Assembly: GCA_002342415.1 (NCBI GenBank)
Contig: DDPY01000015.1
Span: forward strand, 153,197-217,196
Source: Prevotella sp. UBA2456
GTDB taxonomy: Bacteria; Bacteroidota; Bacteroidia; Bacteroidales; Bacteroidaceae
DNA length: 64,000 nt
Direction of reading: 5' to 3'
Below the pieces are notes generated by a model. It made no database searches and was not told the origin of the DNA. It saw only the letters and a program-made list of their open reading frames with translations. The translations under genes and the position numbers were made by a program. Position 1 is the first letter of the stretch, and each line of letters begins with the position of its first letter. This document shows positions 1 to 8,576 of this stretch, one piece after another.

Positions 1-507
1 GTTGATGTAGGCAGCGGCATCGGTCTTGGCCTCGTCCTTCATCGACTCCACCAGACGAGTCTTAGCCTCGTCGGCCGAGAGTCCAGACAGTTCCTCCAGC
101 TTGGCACGTTCCTGAAGCTGCATCTTCTCCAGTTCTTCCTGCTTCAGCGTCAGCACCTTCTTCTCGTTGTCGATGCGCGTCTGCTGGTTGTCGAGTTCGT
201 TCTTGCGACGGCCCAGTTCTTCCTGGCGCTGGTTGAGCGAGATCTCACGCTGCTTCAGCTTGTTCTCGCTCTGCTGGATATGCTGGTTGCGCTGTTGCAC
301 CTCCTTCTCCAGCTCTGACTTTTTGTTGAGAAACTTCTCCTTGACCTCAAGCAGTTTTTTCTCTTTAATTACCTCTGCCTCCTTCTTGGCGGCACTGATC
401 ATCTCATTATATTTTCCCTTGATAACAAAGCGGAAAATCATAAATCCGCAGAGGCCGCCAATAATCAGGGCCGCCACGATTAGAATAATACCAACAATGA
501 TGTTCAT
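1..507 (-). CDS. rny: Ribonuclease Y, N-terminal part (cut by window edge)
   Basis: This is the first 169 codons of RNase Y, the membrane-anchored endoribonuclease that starts mRNA decay; the frame is still open at base 1, so KH and HD domains lie outside. Seen: an N-terminal membrane helix (residues about 2-23, rich in I, V, G), then a long Lys/Glu/Gln-rich coiled coil and the conserved 'LSADEAKTRL' region. That order is characteristic of the family. It lies downstream of zapA on the same strand with a 32 bp gap, so it is probably co-transcribed with zapB-like and zapA. The start is the ATG at 507. Confidence 0.93.
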   Translation of the reverse strand, partial: MNIIVGIILIVAALIIGGLCGFMIFRFVIKGKYNEMISAAKKEAEVIKEKKLLEVKEKFLNKKSELEKEVQQRNQHIQQSENKLKQREISLNQRQEELGRRKNELDNQQTRIDNEKKVLTLKQEELEKMQLQERAKLEELSGLSADEAKTRLVESMKDEAKTDAAAYIN

Positions 508-539
508 AAATGTGTATATTGAATTAAATGTCTTACGCC

Positions 540-851
540 TTATGTAGTTCGCTCACCGAGGATTTCCTCGATTTCGGACGTCAAACGGGCAAGAACATTA
601 TCATAGGGCGTGGTGTCGGTGTTAGCGCGCTCTTTCTGATAGCTCAGGGCTATGTCGACGAGGGTCATCAACGCGATAGTATGGTCGCTCTTGCGGCCCT
701 TGAATCGCTGCGCATAGCCATTGTAGCGCTCTGTAATGAGTTTGGCTGCACTGCGATAGTACTCCTCGTCCTCGCGATTGATAACGACTTCGATTTCCTC
801 ATCGTAGACGTGCAGTCTGATATGTAGTCTGTCCATGTTCTGTTCTGCCAT
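540..851 (-). CDS. zapA: Cell division protein ZapA
   Basis: A 103-residue protein of the ZapA family, which binds FtsZ and bundles protofilaments at the division ring. The N-terminal beta segment 'LHIRLHVYDEEIEVVINRED' region and the following helix with a Lys-Leu-Ile-Thr motif, ending in a long C-terminal helix, fit the usual ZapA fold and length. It is 12 bp downstream of a small coiled-coil gene resembling zapB and upstream of rny. This Bacteroidetes arrangement supports the division role. The function of this copy is inferred from family and context only. Confidence 0.88.
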   Translation of the reverse strand: MAEQNMDRLHIRLHVYDEEIEVVINREDEEYYRSAAKLITERYNGYAQRFKGRKSDHTIALMTLVDIALSYQKERANTDTTPYDNVLARLTSEIEEILGERTT

Positions 852-863
852 AGCCTGTTCTCC

Positions 864-1166
864 TTATTGATTTTCATCGCTGAGGATAGCAATGCACTTA
901 TTGACGTCACGGATTAGCCTCGACAAGCGATTCTTGGCTTCCGTCAGGTCGCCGTCGGTCACTTCTATCATCTTGGCCATTTTCAGTGACTGGTAGTCTG
1001 ACTGCTGCTGGTCCAACTGCGCCTTCAGGCTCTTGATGGCCTGCTCGCTCTTCTTCAACTCGCTATTCAGCTGCCGATTCTCCTTTTCCAATTGCTGAAA
1101 ACGGAGTATCAGCTGCCTCACGCGGGTCTCGAACATCGCTATCGTTTTCTCGTTAGCCGTCATCAT
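864..1166 (-). CDS. ZapB-like coiled-coil protein
   Basis: A 100-residue protein that is almost entirely a heptad-type coiled coil (residues about 15-70, with repeated Leu/Gln/Glu/Lys), followed by a short conserved helix 'AKNRLSRLIRDVNKCIAIL'. No enzyme motif is present. Position directly upstream of zapA and the size suggest a ZapB-like partner that bridges ZapA and other division proteins. Sequence alone cannot separate true ZapB homology from generic coiled coil. First gene of the zapB-like/zapA/rny unit; a TACCTTTG -7 element lies 17 bp upstream of the start. Confidence 0.7.
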   Translation of the reverse strand: MMTANEKTIAMFETRVRQLILRFQQLEKENRQLNSELKKSEQAIKSLKAQLDQQQSDYQSLKMAKMIEVTDGDLTEAKNRLSRLIRDVNKCIAILSDENQ

Positions 1167-1182
1167 ACGTCACTTTATTCCA

Positions 1183-1190
1183 CAAAGGTA
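1183..1190 (-). promoter_or_regulatory. Predicted -7 element for the zap/rny unit
   Basis: On the minus strand this reads TACCTTTG, a perfect Bacteroidetes -7 element (TAnnTTTG), 17 bp before the ZapB-like start. No clear TTG is found at the -33 position, so strength is uncertain. Confidence 0.5.
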
Positions 1191-1239
1191 CGTAGAATAG
1201 TTAAAAGTAAAGAGTTACGTATTGAAAATTTAAGAATTT

Positions 1240-1860
1240 TTAATCATCTCCCTTGGGGCGAGGCTCTTTTTTAGCCAACATCACCACGCGGTAGACGAAA
1301 TTAGTGGTCCACTGCTGCGAGAAGCCGAGCTTCTGCGCATACTGCCGAATGCCCACAACGGTCTTCATCACTGCGGGGTCGGAGAAATCGTTCTTCGTGA
1401 AGATGTCGTTCACCGTCTTCTCCGTCATGGTGCGCAGGGCACTCTTGAAGATGCTGGGCAGGCGGAGCTTGAACTTCATCAGGTTGCCCGTCAGCATCAT
1501 CAGGTCCTGCGTGAATCCTGAGAACTGATACATATAGGTCTGTATGTCCTGTGGCTTCTTGCAGCGCTTGCGGATGCTCTGGTCAATCTCGCGGGTGAAG
1601 TCGTCGTCCATCCCGTAAAGCTCCTTGAGCATCTTGTTGCAGCGCGACTTTTCTGCCAGTCCCAGACGATTGTTCTGGGTGGGAACCTTCAGCGTAGCCT
1701 TGAACACCCGCAAGTCGGGAAGCATGGCCAGATTCGAAATGCCCAGATCGGCAGCCATACAAGCCTGGAAATATACACGAATGAGGGTCATGAAGTCCTC
1801 CATGCCCCCACTCTTCTGTTCCTCCTCTTTCTTTCCAAATAATTTACTTAAAAAACTCAT
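1240..1860 (-). CDS. Conserved hypothetical protein, mainly helical
   Basis: A 206-residue soluble protein that I do not recognise. It opens with a short amphipathic segment and a charged 'GKKEEEQKSGG' linker, then a mostly helical body with no signal peptide or membrane span. No catalytic motif is visible. It is separated from the zap unit by 73 bp and from the upstream secreted hydrolase by 56 bp, both on the same strand. Codon use resembles the core genes around it, so it is probably a vertically inherited Bacteroidales protein of unknown role. Confidence 0.7.
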   Translation of the reverse strand: MSFLSKLFGKKEEEQKSGGMEDFMTLIRVYFQACMAADLGISNLAMLPDLRVFKATLKVPTQNNRLGLAEKSRCNKMLKELYGMDDDFTREIDQSIRKRCKKPQDIQTYMYQFSGFTQDLMMLTGNLMKFKLRLPSIFKSALRTMTEKTVNDIFTKNDFSDPAVMKTVVGIRQYAQKLGFSQQWTTNFVYRVVMLAKKEPRPKGDD

Positions 1861-1916
1861 TTGTTATTATTGATGATATATTACAGTTTATTCTTTCACT
1901 ACCCATTATTCATTCA

Positions 1917-3569
1917 CTACCAAGCCCACTTGTTGTAATCGACATCCCTGCCTCCTGCCTTAAACCATTCAGCAAGCCTGTTCTCATAAAGCCTCTGCAG
2001 AAACATCGGAGCCAGCGTCTCCTCGTCGAGGGACATCGCTGTGGCTATACTTGTGTTGGCTGGAGCCGAGCTGGTTAATCCCAGCATATAGGCAATCACA
2101 CGAGCCACATCCTCTGTCGTAATGCCAGAATCTTCCAGCATCTCCGACAGGTCGTTAGGAGTCAGTTCCACCTTTGCCAAAGCATCTTTTAGGCCGGGAA
2201 TAAGACTGAAGAGCGGTCCAAGGTTGGCTCGGTTCTGGCGTTCAGAGGCCCGTTTGGTATTGACCAGTTTGCGCACATCGATGCCCCACTTCTCAAGCGT
2301 TGTCAGTACCTTCATCACATCCAAGTCCTTCACCATACCATGATAATAGCGGTTCTGCTCGCCCTCATAGTAGACTACGGGCCAGAACTGGATGGCCGCC
2401 ATTGTCTGGATGCTCCATACGACGGCCGATGGCTGATGCTTCAGTTTGAACACCACCATACATGTCTGCATATTGGTCTTGCCAGGCACCAGGCTGGGCT
2501 TGAAGCCCTTGGACTTCATCCAAGTCAGCAAGGCGCGTGCACACTGTACTGGCACATAGTTGTCGTGACGGCTGTGCTCAATATAGTAGCGCTGTGTCAG
2601 GTCGGGTTCCCACCCGTTCGAAATCTTTATCTCTGCGAGCTTGGCTTTGAGCGCAATAGCTTCCTTGCTTTTCAGATTCATATAGGCGGGCTGCAACAGC
2701 TTGTGCAGGGAGTCAAGACTGCTGACACCGATACGCGACAGCACCCCCTTGTCCTTTGTCCTGATGACTTCCTGCACGTTGGAAGCCAAAGGCTCCTTGA
2801 ACAAGTCGCTATACTTGATACCCATGTGGAAGTTCTCATTGACCGAGATGAGGAACATCGCCACGTCGTTAATGGCATCACACTGGTCCTTCTCCACATA
2901 CTCGATGTAGGCTCTTTCACAGTCGAGCATGGCTCCACCGATGAAGGTCTTGTCGAAGGTGATTCCCTTGTCCTTGTATTCCTTGTCGCGGAGCTTGGCC
3001 ACATACATACTCTCTGTGCCTCCCTGCGAATAGCCAATATTAAACAGGTACTTACCCTGAGGGATCTGCTCATCACTAAACAACCGGCGCGCTGCCAGCA
3101 GACCGTCAAGCGAGTTGCGCGCATTGGTCTCACCTGCCAAATAACAGATTGGATGGTCGATAGACGATCCATAGCCGATATAGTCGCACGCCACAACGAT
3201 ATAGTTAGGACGCAGGGGATTGGCCAGCAAGGCGGATACATCCTCTAATCCTCCCTGCGAAGGAGCCTGTGAGGGACTGCCAATCGTAGCATGGTTGTAC
3301 AGCACAACACCGTCGCATGGGACAGCACCGCTGACAATATCCGACGGAGCCATGATGATGCCGCTGATGGTGACAGCCTTGCCATCAGAATCCTTCGAGG
3401 GATATTCATAGCAATAGTAGCGCACATCTCTGGAACCCACGCCGACACCTTCCAGATTCACCCATACTGTGGTATCTTTCTTATGGAGAATTCTATAAGT
3501 TGTCTCCTGAGCGTTGGAAGTCATCACCAATGCCAGCAGCGACAGTAACACACATATTCTATTTTTCAT
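1917..3569 (-). CDS. Secreted alpha/beta-hydrolase (lipase/peptidase-like)
   Basis: A 550-residue protein with a cleavable signal peptide (residues 1-20, ending at 'SNAQ'). The alpha/beta-hydrolase core is shown by the nucleophile elbow 'GYSQGG' (Ser about residue 172), an upstream 'VVLYNHATIG' strand with the oxyanion region, and 'ACDYIGYG'. This resembles secretory lipase or tannase-like serine hydrolases; the substrate cannot be told. A C-terminal helical domain (about 420-550) is unassigned. It follows a secreted phosphodiesterase-like gene with an 11 bp gap, so the two likely form one transcript from the promoter at 4776-4806. Confidence 0.8.
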   Translation of the reverse strand: MKNRICVLLSLLALVMTSNAQETTYRILHKKDTTVWVNLEGVGVGSRDVRYYCYEYPSKDSDGKAVTISGIIMAPSDIVSGAVPCDGVVLYNHATIGSPSQAPSQGGLEDVSALLANPLRPNYIVVACDYIGYGSSIDHPICYLAGETNARNSLDGLLAARRLFSDEQIPQGKYLFNIGYSQGGTESMYVAKLRDKEYKDKGITFDKTFIGGAMLDCERAYIEYVEKDQCDAINDVAMFLISVNENFHMGIKYSDLFKEPLASNVQEVIRTKDKGVLSRIGVSSLDSLHKLLQPAYMNLKSKEAIALKAKLAEIKISNGWEPDLTQRYYIEHSRHDNYVPVQCARALLTWMKSKGFKPSLVPGKTNMQTCMVVFKLKHQPSAVVWSIQTMAAIQFWPVVYYEGEQNRYYHGMVKDLDVMKVLTTLEKWGIDVRKLVNTKRASERQNRANLGPLFSLIPGLKDALAKVELTPNDLSEMLEDSGITTEDVARVIAYMLGLTSSAPANTSIATAMSLDEETLAPMFLQRLYENRLAEWFKAGGRDVDYNKWAW

Positions 3570-3580
3570 AGATACCTCTC

Positions 3581-4738
3581 CTATTTGTTAATACGTTTAC
3601 GGTTTTCCTGTCCCCGATGCTCGATATATGGTCCCTTGTCGGGCTGGGAAATACGCTGGCCGTTCAGATTGTAATATTCGACAGGCTCTTCCGAAACCGA
3701 CCTTACTGTCTCAATGCCCGTAGAAGCCTTATCAACAGCAACTTCGAAGGTAGCCGTCACAGGATAATGGTCACCCAAGGGCTGCCCCTCATGCAAAAAG
3801 CCTTCTACATCCATATTCCACGACAGGGCTTTCAACTGTGTGCCTGTTGTGGGATTGACATAAATAATTTTGTCCAGCAGTTCACCATCCAGGATATTGG
3901 CTGCATCCTCTGTGAAGACGATGCCCGTCTTCGGTGAAGGATACTTGCCGCCTTTCTTCAGTTCTACCCATACATCAGAGGCTATTCCCTTGCCCGACTC
4001 GGCTATCTTGTCTATAAATTCCGCCTTAATCTGGTCACGGCAGTAGTAGCTGTTCATATCGCCCATGATAATGATGGGGCGGGTATCCAGATGGGCCAGG
4101 ACATCCTCCAGCAACTGCTGCCATTCCGACAGCCGAGCCTCACGGTCTGGACCGTCCTTACCCTCTTTCTCATCGGCAATGTCGCCGGCATCCATGTGCA
4201 TATTATAAACTATGATGCCAGTTCCATTGGCCAGTGTCAGTTCACTGCGCCGAAAACCCTTTGTCACCAACGCGTCGGCGGCATGACTGAACTTGCCAAA
4301 CATCTTCTTCCAGGCCACACGCTCCGTAGCCGTCATCAGGATATTGTTCTTCCAGCAGGCACCCAGTCCGTCACATTCGAACTGTTCGTTTTGGACATGC
4401 AACAGGTCTATCTTCTTACCAGGCACGTCGATACCTACCGCTCCCGACCAAGTGTCGAAACGGTAGTTGTCCTCCAACCAAGGCACAAGCACATCATGAT
4501 AATTGAAGTCTTCCTGAATACAAACAATATCGTAAGCCTTCGCGGCAAGAAATTTGCCAATCCGTGAGGTTCCTGCATCACCAGGACCTTCGGCGTTCAC
4601 ATTGAATGCCAGTATCTTCTTGGGCAGTCCGTCAATATTCAGTGTTGCCACCTTCAGCTGTTCCGTCTGTTGGGCACTGACACCCACAAAGAGAAACTGG
4701 AACATAAAGGTTAGTAAAAAAAAACACTTCTTCATCAT
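3581..4738 (-). CDS. Secreted endonuclease/exonuclease/phosphatase-family protein
   Basis: A 385-residue protein with a signal peptide (1-22, 'VSAQ'). The EEP fold is shown by 'VATLNIDGLP' near the N-terminus, 'CIQED', 'NMHMDAG', 'IIMGDMNSYY' and the C-terminal 'GDHYPVTATF' with the catalytic Asp-His. Such secreted EEP proteins include sphingomyelinase-like phosphodiesterases and nucleases; the substrate is not determinable. After the catalytic domain comes a tail 'EYYNLNGQRIS...GPYIE', the short C-terminal signature common on exported Prevotella proteins and similar to a type IX secretion sorting domain. First gene of a two-gene unit with the hydrolase downstream. Confidence 0.82.
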   Translation of the reverse strand: MMKKCFFLLTFMFQFLFVGVSAQQTEQLKVATLNIDGLPKKILAFNVNAEGPGDAGTSRIGKFLAAKAYDIVCIQEDFNYHDVLVPWLEDNYRFDTWSGAVGIDVPGKKIDLLHVQNEQFECDGLGACWKNNILMTATERVAWKKMFGKFSHAADALVTKGFRRSELTLANGTGIIVYNMHMDAGDIADEKEGKDGPDREARLSEWQQLLEDVLAHLDTRPIIIMGDMNSYYCRDQIKAEFIDKIAESGKGIASDVWVELKKGGKYPSPKTGIVFTEDAANILDGELLDKIIYVNPTTGTQLKALSWNMDVEGFLHEGQPLGDHYPVTATFEVAVDKASTGIETVRSVSEEPVEYYNLNGQRISQPDKGPYIEHRGQENRKRINK

Positions 4739-4775
4739 CCCATTTATTTAAGTCTTTATCCATTAAAGTTCGATG

Positions 4776-4806
4776 CAAAATTAGATATTTTTTCCAAATC
4801 TACCAA
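4776..4806 (-). promoter_or_regulatory. Promoter for the secreted EEP/hydrolase pair
   Basis: Minus strand: TTG at 4806-4804, 20 bp spacer, TAATTTTG at 4783-4776, about 38 bp upstream of the ATG at 4738. This fits the Bacteroidetes consensus. Confidence 0.7.
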
Positions 4807-4876
4807 ATCTTTTCAGATAAAGTTGTATCTTTCACCCTTGGTAAAGGCACTCTCGCTCGAAAAACCGCAAAAATAT

Positions 4877-4907
4877 TTGGCTTTTTGCTCACTTATTCGT
4901 ACTTTTG
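4877..4907 (+). promoter_or_regulatory. Promoter for rfbA
   Basis: TTG at 4877-4879, a 20 bp spacer and TACTTTTG at 4900-4907, placed 33 bp upstream of the rfbA start; good match to the Bacteroidetes consensus. Confidence 0.75.
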
Positions 4908-4940
4908 CACACAACATAAGAAAACAAATCTATCAACAAC

Positions 4941-5828
4941 ATGAAAGGTATCGTATTAGCAGGAGGAAGCGGAACGCGCCTCTACCCCATCACCAAAGGT
5001 GTGTCGAAGCAGCTTATCCCCATCTTCGACAAGCCTATGATCTACTATCCTATCTCGACACTGATGCTTGCCGGCATCCGTGAGATACTTATCATCTCTA
5101 CCCCCTACGACCTGCCTGGATTCAAGCGTCTGCTGGGCGACGGTTCCGACTTGGGCGTGCGCTTCGAATATGCCGAGCAGCCCTCGCCAGACGGACTGGC
5201 TCAGGCCTTCATCATTGGCGAGGAGTTCATCGGCGACGACTGCGCCTGTCTCGTGCTTGGCGACAACATCTTCTATGGCAGCGGATTTACTGGCATGCTG
5301 AAGCAGGCTGTAGCCCATGCCGAACAAGACGGTCTGGCTACCGTCTTCGGCTACTATGTCAACGATCCAGAGCGCTATGGAGTAGCCGAGTTCGATGCCA
5401 ACGGCAACTGCCTCAGCATCGAGGAGAAGCCGCAGAAGCCCAAATCCAACTATGCCGTAGTCGGCCTCTACTTCTATCCCAACAGTGTGGTGGAGATTGC
5501 CAAGAACATCAAGCCCTCAGCTCGCGGTGAGTTGGAGATCACCACCGTCAACCAAGCCTACCTGCAGAAGAAAGAACTGCTCGTACAGACCCTGCAACGC
5601 GGTTTTGCATGGCTCGATACGGGCACCCACGACTCGCTCTCCGAGGCTTCCACCTTCATCGAGGTCATCGAGAAGCGTCAGGGACTGAAGGTAGCCTGCT
5701 TGGAGGAGATAGCCTATAAACGTGGCTGGATAGACAGCGAGCAGCTGAAGAAGCTCGCCCTGCCCATGATCAAGAACGACTACGGCCAGTATCTCATGCG
5801 TCGTGCTGATGAGCCTGCCAAGCGGTAG
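4941..5828 (+). CDS. rfbA: Glucose-1-phosphate thymidylyltransferase RmlA
   Basis: A 295-residue RmlA. It joins glucose-1-phosphate and dTTP to give dTDP-glucose, the first step to dTDP-L-rhamnose. Seen: the nucleotide-binding start 'GIVLAGGSGTRLYPIT', 'SKQLIPIFDKPMIYYP', 'VLGDNIFYG', 'EEKPQKPKSNYAVVGLYFY' and 'GFAWLDTGTHDSL', all diagnostic, and the family's usual length. The last-step enzyme rfbD lies 28 kb away at 32884-33732; rfbB and rfbC are not in the window. Single-gene transcript: its own promoter lies upstream and the next gene is convergent. Confidence 0.97.
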   Translation: MKGIVLAGGSGTRLYPITKGVSKQLIPIFDKPMIYYPISTLMLAGIREILIISTPYDLPGFKRLLGDGSDLGVRFEYAEQPSPDGLAQAFIIGEEFIGDDCACLVLGDNIFYGSGFTGMLKQAVAHAEQDGLATVFGYYVNDPERYGVAEFDANGNCLSIEEKPQKPKSNYAVVGLYFYPNSVVEIAKNIKPSARGELEITTVNQAYLQKKELLVQTLQRGFAWLDTGTHDSLSEASTFIEVIEKRQGLKVACLEEIAYKRGWIDSEQLKKLALPMIKNDYGQYLMRRADEPAKR

Positions 5829-5840
5829 GTTCACACACGG

Positions 5841-7775
5841 TTATTTGGCGAACTGTTCCACACAACGGCGCAGGGCAGTAGGATTACCCATATCGTACAT
5901 CGTACCCTTCAGGCGTACACCCATCATGCCGCTCTTCTGGCGAACAGCCTCAAGGGCGGCTGTCAGTTCTATCTCACGGCTGTGGTCGTCCTCAGCATCC
6001 GCTTTCTGGATGTCGGCTTCCAGTTGGGCAAACACCTCAGGAGTCAGGATATACTGTCCGAAGACACTATAGTACTCTCTTTCACCGCTGGCATTGCGCA
6101 CACCTAAGAACTCCTCTGCGTAGGAGGACTTGGGCTTCTCGTTCATGACAGAGACATTGAGGACGGTATGCTCCTTATCCTCCCACACCCCACTCAGAAT
6201 GCCATAATGGCTCACATCTGCCAAGGGAATGGGATGTATACTCACCATCAGCTGGTTGTAGCGCTCATACTGCTCTATGATCTGCAGTGCACAGGGTTTG
6301 TTCGACTGACTGCGATAGAGGGTGTCGCCTAAGAGCAACAACACGGGCTCGTTGTTGGCGAAGTGGGCTGCCTGGTAGACAGCATGCCCAAAGCCGCGCT
6401 TCTCGTGCTGATAGACATAGTGCAGACGCTTGCCTATATCGAGGATGCGATTCTCGTATTCCTGTGCCTCCTTGTTCAGCTTGCTCAGATGGTCGTCACT
6501 CAGCTGCCGCTCAAAGAAGTCGGTGTACTGGATGCGCTCCTCCTCAGAGCCCAACACCAGACAAATCTCCTCTATCCCGCTACTGACCAGCTCTTCGAGC
6601 AGAATCAGGATGACGGGGCGCACCATGCCATCGGAACAAGGTATAGGGAAGAAATCTTTTTTCAACGAGCGTGTAGCCGGATACAGACGTGTGCCGAAGC
6701 CTGCCACAGGGATGATAGCCTTGCGTACGGTATGCACGGGGCGCAAGGTCAGCGGATAGGCCCTCAGCCCGCTGGCATTCAGATAGTCCACCAACTGCTG
6801 CTGGCTTTCGGCATTGCGTGCCAGGAACTGTACCGAGCCGTCACCATGCGAACCCACACCCTTGCCGCCATACACCAGCGGCTGGATATTGGGGTCTTGC
6901 AGCACCTCGTGCAGCTTAGGAGCCCAGAGCGCAGGCGACATCGGAGCCACATACTTGTCGAACATTGCTTCCGCCTCCGTCATCAGCTGGCCTAACGTCT
7001 CCCTGTCGCCTGTGGCCATGCACTGCACAGCCTTCTCGACTATCTGCTGGTTCCACTCACCCAGGGCCTTATGCAGATTCTGCTCAGCCTCCGTAGCAGC
7101 AAAGGGATAAGCCTTGTTCAGGTCCGACAGGATCTTGATGGTGTCCTTCTCGGCACAAAGGTCGGCAAACACCCAGTAGAGCTGTTTCTTCACATTGAGC
7201 GACTTCACCTCAATCTCATCACCGTCGAAGGTCATCAGGTTGGGCTTCACACCGAAGGCACAGGCCTGGTCAAGACGTCCGCAGCGCGAAGAGGTGCGCA
7301 GCTCGCCCAGATAGGCAATGTTCATCTCGCCCAGCGTGTTCAGGTTCAAATTATATAATAGATTGAACGCGCGCGCAACGAGCACACAGATGGCAGCCGA
7401 CGAGCTCAGACCGCTCTTCATCGGCAGCGTCATGCCCGTAATGTGGATGCGCACACCGCCCACCTTGTACCATTCCAGCATATACGAGGCCACACCGGCA
7501 CAATAGCAGAAGAACGACCCCGACTTGGCCACACGCTTCAGTTCTGACTCGTCCATCCGGCACGAGAAGTCGTGCCATACATCCGCTATTTCTGGCGCAT
7601 CACTGTTCATTTCGAAGATGGGCGACTTCTCCACCTCGGCATAGATACCCTGCTCTATACCCGTCACTATCGATGCACCGGGCAGAATCTCCGCATTCAT
7701 CGTGCGATAATGACCTGCCCAGTCTGTATGTTCTCCAAACAGGCACAGACGACCTGGAACGAAAAGTTTTAGCAT
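5841..7775 (-). CDS. Fused GHMP sugar kinase / sugar-nucleotidyltransferase
   Basis: A 644-residue two-domain enzyme. Residues 1 to about 345 are a GHMP kinase close to galactokinase: 'PGRLCLFGEHTDWAG' near the N-terminus, the ATP loop 'MKSGLSSSAAICV' and a late 'GGKGVGSHGDGSV'. Residues about 350-644 are a nucleotidyltransferase like UTP-glucose-1-phosphate uridylyltransferase: 'KAIIPVAGFGTRLYP', a Lys-containing 'LKKDFFPI', 'LLLGDTLY' and 'MNEKPKSSY'. The predicted role is salvage, phosphorylating a free sugar at C1 and then activating it to a nucleotide sugar. The order is the reverse of the Bacteroides fucokinase/GDP-fucose pyrophosphorylase Fkp. Substrate unknown. No frameshift at the junction. 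Confidence 0.85.
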   Translation of the reverse strand: MLKLFVPGRLCLFGEHTDWAGHYRTMNAEILPGASIVTGIEQGIYAEVEKSPIFEMNSDAPEIADVWHDFSCRMDESELKRVAKSGSFFCYCAGVASYMLEWYKVGGVRIHITGMTLPMKSGLSSSAAICVLVARAFNLLYNLNLNTLGEMNIAYLGELRTSSRCGRLDQACAFGVKPNLMTFDGDEIEVKSLNVKKQLYWVFADLCAEKDTIKILSDLNKAYPFAATEAEQNLHKALGEWNQQIVEKAVQCMATGDRETLGQLMTEAEAMFDKYVAPMSPALWAPKLHEVLQDPNIQPLVYGGKGVGSHGDGSVQFLARNAESQQQLVDYLNASGLRAYPLTLRPVHTVRKAIIPVAGFGTRLYPATRSLKKDFFPIPCSDGMVRPVILILLEELVSSGIEEICLVLGSEEERIQYTDFFERQLSDDHLSKLNKEAQEYENRILDIGKRLHYVYQHEKRGFGHAVYQAAHFANNEPVLLLLGDTLYRSQSNKPCALQIIEQYERYNQLMVSIHPIPLADVSHYGILSGVWEDKEHTVLNVSVMNEKPKSSYAEEFLGVRNASGEREYYSVFGQYILTPEVFAQLEADIQKADAEDDHSREIELTAALEAVRQKSGMMGVRLKGTMYDMGNPTALRRCVEQFAK

Positions 7776-7806
7776 AATGTCACATTTAGAAGGTAAATTT
7801 ATAGCA

Positions 7807-7835
7807 CAAAGGTACTACAAAATAATGAAAAACAA
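7807..7835 (-). promoter_or_regulatory. Promoter for the kinase/nucleotidyltransferase gene
   Basis: Minus strand TTG at 7835-7833, 18 bp spacer, TACCTTTG at 7814-7807; the gene starts 31 bp downstream. It is back to back with the sigma-factor promoter at 7855-7885. Confidence 0.6.
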
Positions 7836-7854
7836 CATTTTTTTCACGAATTAT

Positions 7855-7885
7855 TTGGCAGGTTTGATAATTTTATATACTTTTG
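7855..7885 (+). promoter_or_regulatory. Promoter for the ECF sigma factor gene
   Basis: TTG at 7855-7857, 20 bp spacer, TACTTTTG at 7878-7885, followed by an untranslated leader of about 80 bp before the ATG at 7973. Confidence 0.7.
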
Positions 7886-7972
7886 CAGGCGATAAAAACA
7901 TAAAAAGTTAATAACAAACCCCTAAAAAAGACTGCCTATCGACACAAATCTACTTCTAAAAAACAAAACAGT

Positions 7973-8572
7973 ATGAAGAAGTATGACGGCCTGACCGACG
8001 AAATGTTGGCCTTGCGTTACATCGAAGGAGACAATAGGGCATTCGACGAATTATTAACTCGTAATCAGCAGAAGCTCTACAATTACATTATGTTCGTGGT
8101 TCGCGACCCCGAACTGGCTAACGACGTGTTTCAGGACACGTTTGTCAAAGTCATCTCCAAACTGCAGGAAGGCAAATACACAGACAGCGGGAAGTTCTCG
8201 TTCTGGCTGACACGCATTGCCCACAATATCATCATGGATGTCTATCGCCAGCAGAAGGGCGAGCACATCGTGGAGTCTGGCGAGGACAATGACCTGAGCC
8301 GGCTCAGAAGCGAGGACCTCATGGACAGCAATCGCGAGGCAGAATATGTGAACACCCAAATCATGGCAGACGTGCGCAACCTGATGGACACCCTGCCCGC
8401 CACCCAGCGCGAGGTGGTCTACATGCGCTTCTATCAGGACCTGTCGTTCAAGGAGATTGCTGAGACGACGGGAGTAAGCATCAATACCTCATTGGGGCGC
8501 ATGCGCTATGCACTTATCAACATGCGCCGAATGGCCAAGCAGCATAAGCTGCAGCTGAGCATGGAGCTATAG
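7973..8572 (+). CDS. ECF-type RNA polymerase sigma factor
   Basis: A 199-residue sigma-70 family protein with only regions 2 and 4, as in the ECF group. Region 2 is at about residues 20-95 ('YNYIMFVVRDPELANDVFQDTF', 'FSFWLTRIAHN'); region 4 is at about 130-185 with helix-turn-helix 'SFKEIAETTGVSINTSLGRM'. The linker 'VESGEDNDLS' is acidic. No anti-sigma gene follows: the next gene is the convergent rpe, 4 bp away. It is therefore an orphan sigma factor whose regulon cannot be told from here. Confidence 0.92.
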   Translation: MKKYDGLTDEMLALRYIEGDNRAFDELLTRNQQKLYNYIMFVVRDPELANDVFQDTFVKVISKLQEGKYTDSGKFSFWLTRIAHNIIMDVYRQQKGEHIVESGEDNDLSRLRSEDLMDSNREAEYVNTQIMADVRNLMDTLPATQREVVYMRFYQDLSFKEIAETTGVSINTSLGRMRYALINMRRMAKQHKLQLSMEL

Positions 8573-8576
8573 GCTG

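Noticed and set aside
2340..3248. Long plus-strand frame of 302 codons
   Set aside because: It lies wholly opposite the secreted hydrolase gene, has His/Leu-rich antisense composition, and has no ribosome site or promoter.
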